Positions 9,898-23,000 of a DNA stretch of 64,000 bases are shown here, one piece after another. How positions within the stretch are numbered: the first letter of the stretch is position 1; each line of letters opens with the position of its first letter. A program made the translations under genes and the position numbers. The DNA lies in contig NC_051849.1 of NCBI RefSeq assembly GCF_905115235.1, positions 134,956,712-135,020,711 of the forward strand, given 5' to 3'. Source of the stretch: Hermetia illucens (taxonomy: Eukaryota > Arthropoda > Insecta > Diptera > Stratiomyidae). The notes under the pieces are model-generated. The model saw nothing but the letters and a program-made list of their open reading frames with translations, did not search any database and was not told the DNA's origin.

Positions 9898-12600
9898 TTT
9901 TACCAAAAGAAGACACCATTACTGGAGTCTTGAGTTTATGAGTACGACCCGCAATCCAAATGATCCAAGATCGAAAAAAGACAACGCAATGCATATTGAT
10001 ATGTTGAGCGGCAGAATGTAAAGATCTTGTTTAAATTTGAATACGACTTATTACTCTCCAGTTCTTAGCACCCAAACTTTCTACTGTAAATCACCAATAA
10101 ATCGCTGGAAAGAAGAAAATTTCAGGGTGTATATTATTCAAAAACCTCTCTCCCAGAAAATCTCCTTTAAGTTTCCTGGAATTCAACTTGACTACCGCTT
10201 TAAAAGGACATTCGCCCTGGTTAGAATTTGATGTAGTGAGCCAAAATTTGAAATTACATCGACACCGGACACCCGTCCGATAGCGACCCTCATAAGTTCT
10301 TACAAAACTTCGTAACAAAGTAAGCTCAGCCCCTATCGCTCTGAATCTTCAGTTCAGTTTTATGGAAGAATGACAATCAAGAAAACTTTTCTAGTTTTAA
10401 ATAATTTAATTGCGATGATCGTTCTGATTATTCACAAGTGAGATATACACTAAATAATTAGTTTAAATTTCTGAGTGGCAGGCATTCATCACATTAGTTA
10501 ATTTTTCTCCAGCATATTTTTCGTGAATACGTTGTGTGACCCGCCGCGGAACGCACTCTACACCACTTACAAACTAGCTGCCCATAAGCTGCATTCGAGC
10601 CGTTACCATACTTGTTAGAAATTCATAGCTACGTCGCTATAGAATCGACTAACAATGTATCATTTACCGCATCAGGTTTGCGGTCATCCAACAATTCCAA
10701 GATTGCTTGCACAGTCTAGCACTATTCAATATGCGCGATTTTCTTTTGAGAGCAATTGCTATTTTTAATTTATTCGCCATATACATTTCTGCAAGCACAG
10801 CGAGCAGCGAATAAACAACTGTTGTAGTATGTAGAAAAAATTAAACTGGTTTGGTCATCGCTTGAGGTTCTAGTATGAGTCATTAAATGTACCGTCAGAC
10901 AAACTGTAAGCATGATTCCATGATCTTACACGTACGTATCTATTTATTTGCTTTTCAAGCAAAGTATGTGCCAATGCGATAATTTACCAAACAAATGGAA
11001 CGCTTTCTTCACGAAAGCATCCAAAGCAAACGCCAGAGTCTATAAGACTTCTGGAGTGGTTGCGCCGCAGAATAAATCCGCCCTAATCACAGCCTATAAG
11101 TAGCCATGAAATAACCTGGAAATAGGCTGGCAGATATTAGCAGAATATATAATTCTGATTGGAAACCAATGTCCCCTTCTCTGCACCAACAAGGCAATTA
11201 AAAAGTAGGATCTAATTTAAAAATTTATTCCACGAAATGAACATAATTCCACACTTAGTCACTCGATGACTAACGTAGAAAGCTACCAACGCAACACACG
11301 TACATTTTCCCGGTTTCCTGTCTTTAAATTGATAGCAGGCACTTCAGATAAGGTTTGATAATTTCAATTAGAAATTTGTGTACTCCAGACTATCTTGAAT
11401 GATGTTAAATTTGGAATCTCATCATAGCGGCTCAGTTGGTAAACTAGTCACAGATCACCACCGTAGGGTTTGTGGCTGGTAAATTACCACCAAGTCCTAT
11501 TATGGCGGAAACTTATTCTAACCGAACAAAAACTACTCAGGAATTTCAGTTACTATCCTGCCTCCAACTATAGAAAACCCAAACAACTGCGAATCGTTCT
11601 AGACAGGAACGCGATTTTCCTACAGCCACCCACAATCTCAAAGGGACTCACCTCTATCCTGTCAACTTTTTCACACCGGCCGGCTTCAGTTTCACCACCA
11701 AAAGTCCACTGTTCGCACAACGAATAAGTTCAAGTTCCCGCAAAACTACTGAAATTTGCCAATTCAAAATCCAATGTACTCCGTGAGAAAATTGGAAACG
11801 TAATGTCACGCACACAACCGTGAGAAACAAATAGCTCCCGTCGCTTTTCTTTCGAGGCAAGTCATAAACTTTTGACAATCCGCTTACTGGGCGTCACATG
11901 AAACCACAAGTGAAGCCTTATCAAATGTGGATCGGGAACGGGATGGGCGAGTCGATATGAGCTACGTTTATAAGCTGCATTTCCCAGCATAGTCACATTC
12001 TTGTCCGCTGAATAACTTGGCGCTGAAAATGAACGTTTGACATGAATGGGAGAAATCGCTTCAAAATATAGTTGGGTCGTTTTTGAAAAGATTTCTCTTA
12101 CGGATGAACTATAAAATGAAAGAATTGTGAATATTTGGTTTGTATCACAATTCCTTTAAGAGATAATAGCAAACCACGATATTTTAGGAAACCATTCACT
12201 TTTCGTCCATATTGATGGGTAAAACTCGAAAATGTGAACATGTGTTATCTTTCATTAGGGCGAATACTTGCTTCTTAATAGAAAATTCTACAAAAATCCA
12301 GAAGAAATACGTTTACCAACGATACGGAACATTTAATACAATCACCACAACTGCACATACTATACTGTTGATTCCAACGGTATAATTAATATACTTGTAT
12401 TTCCTCAAACTTAGGACTTTCCCTCCTCCTTTAAAATATACAAGAAACGGAAACGTAAAATTGGCATTATGTGAAACATCATTTCTATAGCGGCGTACTG
12501 ATATCATTCGCGAGCCTTGCGGTTCCATTTGAGCCTTGCGTCAACCACAAGCATTTTGTTAGTTTTTGAACGCCATTGCGTTTTTATTTAAAAAATATTG
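9898..12600. other. 2.7 kb without a recognised gene or repeat
   Basis: The sequence has scattered short frames on both strands (for example 10037-10231 and 11470-11727). None has a known motif, supported splice sites or an unopposed long frame. It contains none of the repeat families named elsewhere. It may hold regulatory DNA or unique intergenic DNA. Confidence 0.35.
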
Positions 12601-13240
12601 CGATGGAATTCAATGGTACACCGCCTCTGCACATACCCCCTAAACAAGGATGGCTTCCATAAAGCAAGAATGTTCATACTTGATACAGCAATCAAGAATG
12701 GTTACACGGTCGAAATAATCGAAAAACTGATGAAGTGAAAGCAAGACCAGATATGGAAGAACCAACAATCAACATTGTTCGAGCAAGAAAGCACTCTAGC
12801 TGATACAAAATGGGTGACCATTCCATTATCCAAAAACTTTTATAGAATAAAATCCTTCCTAGGAAAATACAATATAAAAGTGGTCGGATCAAGCAGAGAC
12901 GCAACCCTTAAGAGACAATTAGCCAATATAGGGACCGCACCACCCACTAACTATTGATAATTGATGGCCATCAACCCAAAAGTTATAAGATTATCCCTAC
13001 CTGCATGTGGACCTTTTTACGTTTTTCTCTTTACCTTTTAGAATGTGTACCCACATACGGATCTTTGACTTTTAAACAACTTTTTATAATCTGTCCCTAC
13101 AGACCTTTAATTTGTTTTATTTAAAAATCAGGAAAAACTTCCCAATGATGATTTAGTAGCTAAAGTACTGAGGAAGAGAGTAAGTAGCTCTCGAAATAGG
13201 TATTTACTATTACAATATATTGTAGTAGCATCTGGCAACT
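12600..13240 (+). mobile_element. Penelope-like retroelement fragment
   Basis: The frame 12675-12957 (with one in-frame stop before 12775) reads like the region between RT and the GIY-YIG end in Penelope-like elements: AIKNGYTVEIIEKLM, then KWVTIPLSKNFYRIKSFLGK, YNIKVV and a TLKRQL motif. The family normally has YV.LPY...NI.VV.K..NTLK..L there. The GIY-YIG nuclease motifs are not present. The following about 280 bp may be its 3' end but contain no diagnostic motif. Confidence 0.5.
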
Positions 13241-13510
13241 CGATTGCCGTGAATTAAGCGATTCTAATGGTTAGTTTGCCATTCATTGAATGACAAGTGG
13301 CTGTCAAAGTTAGCTGGTCCCCTTGAAACTTAAGGATTCTTCCTGCAAACTTGTTTTAAATGTATTTTTATGATCAGAGTTTTTTACATCACTATAAAAG
13401 TCAACTGTTACCTCAGAGCAAAAACGGGCGCTAGCATCATTCTGTAAGTAAGATCCCGTGGGCCGTAGCACCGCAACTTTCTTAACCACATTCTCTGCTC
13501 TAGGTAAAAA

Positions 13511-13975
13511 ATGTCGCGTGTAACAAAACGTAAACATGTCATGAAGGAAATGTTCACTGATGATTTTGAACTGCCGAAAGAAAACCAGCAAATTGTCCGA
13601 GTAGTGAGCAGTCGAGGAAACAATCTGCATGAGGTCGAACCGGCCGCAGATGGCGAACATTTTCTGGTTTCGATGCCAACTAAGTTCCGCAGAAACATTT
13701 GGGTGAAACGCGGCGACTTTGTCCTAGTCGAACCTATTGAAGAAGGAGATAAGGTCAAGGGAGAAATATGTAAAATCTTGACAGCCGAGCACGTAAAAGA
13801 GTTTTCAAAGGAAGGAATCTGGCCGAAGAAATTCACCAAGAAGAGAGAGCTAGAACAAGAAGACGACGAACTTTTCCGCAATGTCAATAGGCGCTACGAG
13901 GAATCCTCGGAAGACGATTCGACAGGAAGTGACGAAGAAGGCAACTCTACGGAGGATGATGAAACACAAACATAA
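13511..13975 (+). CDS. EIF1AD: EIF1AD, S1-like RNA-binding protein
   Basis: Probable RNA-binding protein EIF1AD, a nuclear/cytoplasmic relative of translation factor eIF1A; in other animals it has been linked to 40S subunit maturation. The 154-residue frame is intact and close to the family's usual length. An S1-like OB fold occupies about residues 18-90, with the family signatures IVRVVSSRGNNLHEVE, MPTKFRRNIWVKRGDFVLVE and KVKGEICKIL. A basic KKFTKKRE stretch follows, then a highly acidic Glu/Asp/Ser tail. The start ATG has adenines before it (AAAA ATG) and matches the family start (MSR...KRKHV). No intron is needed in the coding part. AATAAA lies 29 bp after the stop. The nearest gene, CEP97, is convergent. 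Confidence 0.93.
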   Translation: MSRVTKRKHVMKEMFTDDFELPKENQQIVRVVSSRGNNLHEVEPAADGEHFLVSMPTKFRRNIWVKRGDFVLVEPIEEGDKVKGEICKILTAEHVKEFSKEGIWPKKFTKKRELEQEDDELFRNVNRRYEESSEDDSTGSDEEGNSTEDDETQT

Positions 13976-14003
13976 TTGTGATAAATTATTAAGAAAAAAA
14001 AAC

Positions 14004-14009
14004 AATAAA
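14004..14009 (+). terminator. Poly(A) signal of EIF1AD
   Basis: A canonical AATAAA lies 29 bp downstream of the EIF1AD stop codon, within an A-rich stretch. Confidence 0.7.
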
Positions 14010-14224
14010 TGAAAATTGCGCACGTATATCAACCATATTTCTTTGAATATCAAGTGGTGGTGCGCCTCGGCTGGTTACACTTCACCGTTACTACATCTGA
14101 AAGTGAATGGGGTACTTTGACATTGAACCGGTCTGTTTTCACTTGCACAGTTGCCTTTCTCAGATTTATCATCATCACAACCATCGTTCCATCCATTCTT
14201 TCCGTTTGACCAGAGCGGTTTGAT

Positions 14225-15240
14225 GGTTGGTTGGTTGGGTTTTGGTGCTGACGTTGCCACCGTATGCTTTGTCTTGCTTTCATTGATGTCAGCCCAAGAT
14301 TTCGCGCAGCCTACTCGATCTGGATGAAGGCAGTTTGTACGTCTCGGGTTGTTCTTCCCATAATGTCGATATCGTCAGCATAGGCCAGTAGTTGAGCGGA
14401 CTTAAAGAGGATCGTACCCCTCGCATTTATCTTACCATCACGGATCACTTTCTCCAGGGCCAGGTTAAAAAGGACGCATGATAGTTCATCCCCTTGTCGT
14501 AGACCGCTGTTGATGTTAAATGTTCTTGAGAGTGATCCTGCTGCTTTTATCTGACCTCGCACATCGGTCACCGTCAACCTAGTCAGTCTTATTAATTTCG
14601 TTGGGATACCGAATTCTCTCATGGCCGTGTATAGTTTTACCCTGGCTATGCTATCATAGGCGGCTTTAAATTCGATGAGAAGATGGCGCAACTGATATCT
14701 ATTATTCCGACAGTTTTTTATCGCTGGCTGCAGAGAGAAAATCTGATCAAGCCTCCTTGGTATGGGCCAATGATGTTTTGGGCTTATGGGGCTATCCGGC
14801 CTTGCAAGATAGCGGAGAATATCTTATAGATGGTGCTCAGTAACATGACACCACTATAATATATGGTGTAGTGACTCTTCTCCAGGAAACCGGGCCCTGT
14901 CCAACGCATCTCCTGCAACGCTGTTATATCAGCCCTATATTAGGACAAGGTATTGACCATTTGCTTGGCAGCTCCATCTCTGTACAGGGAGCGCACATCC
15001 CATACGCAAATCTTTATTCCGTTGTCATTGCCGGGTTCGTCATTGTGAAGTCAGCCCAGTCTGAGGTCCCTTTTGTGGCTTCATAACAGGTTATTTTCCA
15101 TTTAGGGTTGTTAGCCCTAGCCAACCCCCAACCAGTTAGTACAATTTGTCCTGTTTCTAGGCGCAGGAGACATGTGGAGACCGGGTTGTGTAGTTGAGCT
15201 GTTGGTGTTTTTTCAGGGGGCGTTTGCCAGGTTTATGCGT
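14225..15240 (-). mobile_element. RTE-A LINE copy 2, internally deleted
   Basis: On the minus strand, 14311-14691 codes the RT fingers/palm region: FKAAYDSIARVKLYTAMREF, then SGLRQGDELSCVLFNL, then the catalytic LLAYADDIDIMGRT. Farther upstream on - (14830-15240) is the 5' untranslated region and the start of the endonuclease, joined directly to RT. Most of the endonuclease is therefore missing, as in copy 1. It lies just beyond the end of EIF1AD. Confidence 0.85.
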
Positions 15241-15394
15241 TAATCTAATTTGGATTGAAAACGATTCACGCGGTTCATTAATAAAGGTTGCCAACCCAAA
15301 ACAAGTAATTACCTTGTTGAGAGAGGATTTCATTATATATACCTTCGTTTTTCTTCTGTGGCCTTTATCTCGTCAGTAGAGGGGTGGCATTCTT

Positions 15395-15520
15395 GTATTC
15401 GAATGCTTATAGTTCAACCAGCGTTCAAAGTTGCTCTGGTCGTCCTTTCGGTCATTTCCCAACGACTTCGACGGTCAGACCAATCTCAGCTAGCGCGAAT
15501 TTCACGGCTACACCATCGAA
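15395..15520 (-). mobile_element. RTE-B LINE 3' scrap
   Basis: A short stretch (GGTCAGACCAATCTCAGCTA, then GCGAATTTCACGG) matches the end of the RTE-B coding region seen at 33.2-33.4 kb. It is flanked by a possible Tc1 fragment. Confidence 0.45.
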
Positions 15521-15599
15521 AATGGAATGTCGCGATTCCAAAACGGGAAATGAAAACATTTTCCGAGACCTGTGTGAAGAAAGACGTTCGGATGAATCG

Positions 15600-15712
15600 A
15601 TACATGTTAGCCACATCATGGCAAAGCACTATCACCTTGAGCATAGAACAATCGATTGTTTTCCAGAAGGACAGCGACCCTAAACACACTTCCAATTCAG
15701 CATAGCGCATCT
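15600..15712 (+). mobile_element. Possible Tc1-like transposase scrap
   Basis: The frame reads SIVFQKDSDPKHTSNSA, close to the Tc1 transposase second catalytic-aspartate motif (FQQDNDPKHTS). Only about 35 residues are left and no terminal repeats are visible. Confidence 0.45.
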
Positions 15713-17065
15713 ACCTTATATGTCTTTCCGAACGAAATTTATACCGTTGTGTTTCTAAACCTTACCGACCCGGTGACTGTTAAAGCTGCAATTACTGCCA
15801 ATGGTGGAAACCTTTTTGTTTTGTTTGCGCCCAAAAAGGCTCATATAAAATTACCATTAGCACTGTCGCAATTTCTGATGACATATTTTTTTCACTTGCA
15901 ACAAAATTACTATGGAAATGGAAGGAGGATTGCTCCAGGCTAAGGTCATCTACCTGTTGATTGAGAAACTGAGCAGTTTTTAGTCGATCGCCTAATTAGT
16001 GGAATTAAGATAAAGGTAGTGGTTTGCCAATGATTCGTCGAATAAAAAGCACTGTCTGGTGTTCTTTGTAATGTGCACTATCGCTGCGGTCTGACCGAAA
16101 ACATGAATGTTAATAAGGACTTCCATATTACAAAAAACTCAGAACATTTGACAACGCAAATCGCATCTACTCAGGTGAATGAGCCACACGGCCCCCCGGT
16201 TCCCATTCCTTTTTTGGTCTTGGGTCAGGATGTATACCTCTTGTATATAGTCTTGTTCGCATTGATCAATAACAATGCTGATGCAAAAGCAACAAAAGGT
16301 GGTATTTGTTACAAGCCTGCTGCTAATAACGAACAATATGAATTAGGGTTGGCAAGCAAGTTATCGGTGCGGTGCCTGAGTGAATCCCCACAGACCGAAG
16401 GATGATTTCATTCAATATTGATTTAGACATTAATTACGCACCATTATTCGCTTTCAGGTGGCTTGCTTAGGTCTATTAAGCATCTTTTATAAGAAAACTG
16501 CTGAAATAAGGAACCTTCGGGAGACACAACACCAATAAATAAAACAAATGCTTGTAGTAAGTTGTTTCGACTTTATGTCTTATTCCAAGTACTAGTAAAT
16601 TCATTCACAAAAAGCAGTGGGTAGAGTACAATAATTAAACAAAAGCATTGCGTGCGTTAAATTACACTTGTCGTACAATGCAAAAATGCATTCACGTACC
16701 AGTAAGCACTCTATTGATCTCAACTGATCAGCATGATCGATCTTCGATTGCTATTAGGCAATGGTGTCATGGGTGGCAAAAATAACAAATCAGAAAGTAT
16801 TAATTTATATAACTGTAACAGTAAAAATATATAACAAATACATCTTAAATTTAACGAAAAGTAATTGAAATAAACTACTATCACGAGAACAGCTTCACAA
16901 AGAAACAATTTGCTGAAGTTTGAAAACTAACGTTACTTAAAACTCCGCTTAATTAATAAATGCTTTTTGCTGTGTACATTTGAGTTTTGTATAGAAAATA
17001 GATTAGAAATATTATTAAAGAAAGTATCCCATATTCGTATGACTTATAACTTCTCCGATTATAAT
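15713..17065. other. Intergenic region downstream of CEP97
   Basis: The open frames at 15656-15943 and 16073-16405 look moderately gene-like but match no family I know and lack clear splice partners. Part of this stretch should be the CEP97 3' untranslated region (its stop is at 17066 on -), though no reverse-strand AATAAA stands out close to the stop. Confidence 0.3.
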
Positions 17066-20000
17066 TTAACAATGGGAGGAATTCAAAAGATTTTTCGTAT
17101 TCAGTTTATGTTCGCTCGCATCTCCTTCACCGGAACCATCGTGATTCAATATCGGAGTGATTTCAGTATTTTCCGTTGCCGCCTTTTCTTGTATCGAAGT
17201 GTCATCTTTCTCTGATATTACTTCGTTGGTTAACTTCTGCGAAGTGTTTTCGCCTGCTTCCAAAGGCAACGACGAGGGCCTTATTTTAAACGGAAACGAC
17301 CCTTGGCCTTCAACTTGAGGCGTATGCACAGCTACAATCTCTGTTTGTGTTCCCGACGAATCTTTCTGTTCGTTTATATTCAATGCTTTTCGTAAGCTAT
17401 CCTGAGGCAAACCGCAGAAAAGCGTCATGCAGTTCACGATATCACGCATCGACCCTTGCAGTTGTTGAACCTGGCCATGTAATATTATAAACTACTATGA
17501 ATAAACATTAAACATCTCAATAAACATACCTGATTTGTAAGCAAGGAACAAGTCTTAGCGAGATCCGCTACAACCGCAGTTGAACTATTGTCTAGAGTCA
17601 CGCTGTTTTTCGCATTATGATGCGGATTGTCTGCTTCCGCATTATTTGCTTGTGAATTCGATGCCGATTGCATATTTGAAACTTTTTTCCACAGTGCGTT
17701 AATCGCTTGCATTTGAAGCTGTTGAATCTTCCGTTCGTTTTCCAACTGCGCCTTAGTTAACTCCATATCTTTAGAAAGTTTACTGCAATGCATTTCGAGG
17801 TACAAATTAAAAAACTAGAATCGATTCACAAAATGGAGGTCAACAAGGTAAAATCCATACTTATTTCAACCTGGTACCTAGTATCGAGTATTTTGTCAGG
17901 TGGCGCAACCTACTTTGCACAAGTGTCGGCGACTGTTTTACACAAAACCTGTAAAAGGGCTGGGGAGGCGTAACTTCTTCATATATGGGACTTTAATATT
18001 TCACTCAAATGTCAATTATTCTTGTTAATTATGAGGTCAGCATCTTATTTGCGTGAGTTCGGATGCAGTAAATTCGCGCGAAATTGATAACTTTGAAGTG
18101 CTATGACTTTGACACTATGTCCAGATTTCCATGAAAGATATGCTATGCTGGTGCAAAATTTGGCACTTCTAGGATGAGCTTAAAGGGGATTTTTCAGTCA
18201 ATTTCTAATAGTTGGTAATATGCTATTAGCAAGTTTATTTCAGCAGATATCAGAATGGGACATACTTTTTGGGCTAAATGTCATCTAAGCACACCTTCCT
18301 GATTTGTTTTTTGGGTTGGGTGGGTTCCGAACATGAGTCCTGTCTCACTTTAAGTGTACACATTATGACTCCTTACTGGTGCACTTTACAATTCAAATCA
18401 AAACAAATATCGGGTTCGGAAAGTACTAATTGAGACCTTTCATTTGACACCCCACATGACTGTATTCGATGAAAAAATTTTTCACATGCCCCCTTTATAT
18501 GTATGGCGAGCCATCCTTTAAACTGCACGTAAATTTATGTCACTCACTGTATGGGTGGGATTTCATAGTTCCCAGGTTTTGTTTTACACAAAACCTTAAT
18601 CAAAAATGAATTGCAGTTAAAGCGTTGTAGCGACAAAACGAGCATTTTTAAAGAGAAATCAGTGGGCAACTGTGAACTGAACGGTTAGGAAACAAACTTT
18701 CGCCAGGCTTCAAAGTGCAAAGTAAGCGGTGCAAATTCAGCTCGAGACCGGCGTAATTCAGTTCAGTTCAGGTCAATGGGCAGCAGCAGAATTTTGTGAA
18801 AACGCGTTTTCCGTGGGAAATAGAAATAGACAACGGAATAACGATTTGCGAATTTTCTCATGGAACGTGCGCTCCCTGTACAGAGATGAAGCTGATGAGC
18901 AGCTAGCCGATACCCTGTCCCAATATAGGGCTGATGTAACAGCGTTACAGGCGATGCGTTGGACAGGGACCGGTTTCCTGGAGAAGAGCCGTTACACCAT
19001 ATATTATAGTGGCCGTCCAGTAAACCATGTGCTCGGAGTAGGTTTCTTAGCCAAAAAATGAAACCTTCTGTTATCGGCTTTGAAAACATAAGCGAACAGC
19101 TATGCACTCTGCGCTTGCGAGGCAAGTTTAGAAATATAACTCTCATTAACGTTCACGCCCCTACAGAGGAGACTGCAGAGTCGGAGAATGATACATTCTA
19201 CGAGGCAGTAGAACGAACCCTTGAAGCCTATCCCAGACATGATATCAAAATCATACTTGGGGATTTTAACAGCCAAGTAGGGAAGGAGCCCGTATTTCCA
19301 TAGCTTACACCAAAATACAAATGATAACGGACTGCGGATTATTCAATTAGCAGTGTCACATGAAATGGTTGTTGGAAGTACCTGGTTTGCGCGGAAAGCG
19401 ATCCACAAACATACTCATGTATCTCCCCTCTCCAGACAGGACCCCTTTCAACCAAATTGACCACGTGTTGATGGAACGCCGCCACCTCTCAGTCTTGATG
19501 AATGTCAAAACATATAGGGGGGCCAATATAGAATCGGATCACTATCTCGTTGGTATGGTGTTCCGAGCTGGAATAAAAACACCATCCAAAATTCCCTCTG
19601 GCAATCAGGTGAGAGTCAATACTGAAGCTATCCACAACACAGTCCTCCGCATCTCCTATAAGAGGGAAATAGATGCCGCAATAACCGCAGTTAACAGAGA
19701 TCCTGGAGATGAAGCATCAACAAATAATCTTCACAATCACCTGAAGAACGTTATAATAAATACGGCCACAAACATTCTTGGCCCCAACCGCAAAGGGAGT
19801 CGGAACGGTTGGTTTGACGGTGAATGTAAGCTAGCAACGGAACGGAAGAATGCCGGATACCGAGTAATGTTGTATTCTCAAAGAACGCGGGCACGCGCAG
19901 AGACTTATCACGAACTCCGGCGAACGAAGAAGCGACTTCACAGACGGAAAAAGGAAGCCCGGGAGAACCAACAAGTCTGTGAACTCGAAAAGTACAGGGA

Positions 20001-23000
20001 GCAACGGCACCGGGCGCGCAAGTTTTACCTACAAGTCGGTAGGATGAAGCCTTATACACCTCGATGCTCATCCTGCCGAGACAAGGAGGGAAATCTGATT
20101 TCCGACAGAATGGGCATATTGGAGTGATGGATTGAGCGCTTTGATGAGGTACTGAACAACCAGAACATCGGTGAGTTGGAGGTCCCGCCAACTGAAGACG
20201 ATGGACAAATACTGCCACCACCAAGTTTAGGAGAAACAATCCGTGCAAATCATCGGCCCAAAGATCATAAGTCGCCAGGAGCCGAATCGGTTAAATATGG
20301 AGGCGACCAGTTACACCAAGTTGTTCATCAACTTGTGCTCAAGGTATGGGACAGCGAATCAATGCCTGACGATTGGCAACGAGGCATTATCTGGCTCATA
20401 CATAAAAAGTGAGATATCACACAGTACAGCAATTATAGAGGTATCACGTTGCTGAGTACCATCTATAAGATATTTTCCGCTACCTTGCTAGGCCGGATAG
20501 CCCCATACGCCCAGAACTTCATTGGCCCATATAAAAGAGGCAAATCAGCAACAGATCAGATTTTCTCTCTGCGGCAAGCGATAGAAAAACTGTTGGAATA
20601 TGGACAACAGTTGCACCATCTATTCATCGATTTTAAAGCCGCCTATAGCAGGGTAAAACTGTACACGGCCATGAGAGAATTCGGTATTCCGACGAAATTA
20701 ATAAGACTGACTAGGCTGACCCTGACCAATGTGCGAGGCTAGATAAAAGCAGCACGATCACTCTCAAGACCATTCGACATCAACCACGGTCTACGACAAG
20801 GGGATGCCCTATCATGCGTCCTCTTTAACCTGGCCTTCGAGAAAGTGATCCGTGATGCTGAGGTAAATGCAAGAGATGCGATCCTCTTTAAGTCCACTCA
20901 ACTACTGGCCTATGCTGATGATATCGACATCATGGGAAAAACCACCTGAGACGTACAAACTGCCATCATCCAGATCGAGCAGGCGGCGCGAAATCTTGGT
21001 CTGCACATCAATGAAGGCAAAACAAAATATATGGTGGCAACGTCAGCATCAAAAACCAACCAACCAACAACATGAAACCCCACTGGTCAAACGGGAAGAA
21101 TAATGATAGGAGAATACAACTTTGAGACCGTTGATAATTTCTCCTATCTAGGCTCGAAAGTCACAACCGATAATAGCTACGATGATGGAATCCATGCACG
21201 GTTGTTGTCAGCCAACAGAGCCTATTTCAGCTTACAAAAACTGTTTCGCTCGAAACGTCTCACCATAGGGTCAAAGCTGATACTGTACAAGACAAATTAT
21301 CTTGTCAGTCCTTATGTATTCCTCGGAGACGTGAGTTCTTAGCAAGAAAAATTGCGAACTCTTAGCCGTGTTCAAGAGAAGAATCCTCCGAAGAATTTTT
21401 GGCCCCCTACATGAGGATGGACGATTCCTACATGAGGATGAAATCTACGAGCGATGTGGATAAAATCCGGCTCAACTGATTGCGGCGGGCGGGTCACCTA
21501 GTCCGTATGGATTAGGATTATCTAGCTCGGAAAATCTATAAGGGCAATATCTGTGGTAGAAAAAGAAGACGAGGCAGATCCTGCCTGAGATGGAGCGATG
21601 GCGTAGGTCAGGACGCCAGACAGCTTTTAGCGATATCGAATTGGTTGACCTCGGCACAAAACCGGGGTGCCTGGAGTTCGTACTAAGGCAGGCCTAGACC
21701 GGATACCGGTTGTTGCGCCGTTGATGGTAATGAATACGGCTTCAGAATAAATCGGAACTTTCATGACGCCTAGCCTCTTTCGTTATCGATCACAAGAAGG
21801 AATTTGTAACTCCACATCAGTAATGTTCATGATTCTTCGTATCATTCACCAATGCATCTGAAACCTACATTTCATTCGTACTTTTATGTAGCATTCTTGA
21901 TTGAAGTTAATATCTTCTACTAAAAATAATCAAATTTCTGCCCTAGCGAAAAACTCCTTCTGCTTGAAATCGTAGCAAGTTGATCCAGCGACACGTTTGC
22001 CACACTAAGAAGCTACCACAAGTAATGAAATTTGGATAGAAAACTATTACCGTCGTGATATGCTCCGTTTTCCGGGTAAAACACACAATGATTTCCGGTT
22101 TACAACTATCTCTGACCCATGATCAGCATACGATTTTTCCATAAAAGTACCTAGGCTAAACTACTTTCACTTAAAATGCGTAGGAGCTAAGTTCAAATCT
22201 AATGCAATGCAATGCAATTTAAAAAAAACATTCTCACTTTATATACTCTTGAGTCCGTTTCTTCATTATCTTCTCTGCCATGTCTTTAGTTTTTTTTCTT
22301 GTATAGTATCCTCTCCATGTCTTCTGAATAATGATCGCTGACAATTCTGTCCCTTCATTCACTCTTACTGATGATAAATCCAAATTCTCCTTTTGCTGTT
22401 GACTCCTGCAAGAAAAATGTTAATAAATGTTAAATATTGTTTTCTTCATTCTCAGAAGTACCTTTGAGCAGCTTTATTTCTTATTGTTTTCAATTTATCC
22501 ACGTTAATGTGATCGCTGTCATCATCAGAACTTATAGCACTCGACCCATCTGGGGGCGTTATTTGTACAGTACCTTGGGAATGTTTAGATTTCATTTGAT
22601 TACTATCAACTAAACACGGTTTCAATGCTTGTGAGTGATTGGAAGCATTGTTTGCTTTGCGTGGGCTAAGCGTTGGTGATTTTTCATTACTACGTTTCAA
22701 ATGGGGACTACGAGTGACTTTAGGTGAGCCGTTCTTTTCTAAAAATAAATCAAACTATTGTATACTTGCCTAACATCTTCTTCCTTTTATTACCTTTGAA
22801 ACTCTTATTTGATGGACTGCTACCGATGTAATGTTGTGTATTTAATGAAGTCACTGCCGCTCGTGGTGTTGTTGATGAAGGGCAAACATCGGGGCTCATT
22901 AGCGTTTCCGGGACCGGCACCATTTTAGAAGCAGCGACCAGTGGCCCTCCCGATAATTGAGTCGGCGTTGGATCTGTTGAACTATTCACTTAACAAAAAC

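Noticed and set aside
9586-9906. 106-codon minus-strand frame
   Set aside because: It overlaps exons of the plus-strand candidate gene, which has matching splice phases and a poly(A) signal.
13408-13887. 159-codon open frame on the minus strand
   Set aside because: It lies opposite EIF1AD, which has clear family motifs; the antisense frame is a by-product of its codon use.
19751-20248. 165-codon open frame on the minus strand
   Set aside because: It is antisense to RTE-A coding sequence and has no motif of its own.
22750-22989. Separate small Ser/Pro-rich gene
   Set aside because: It is exon 8 of CEP97: acceptor and donor phases match its neighbours exactly.
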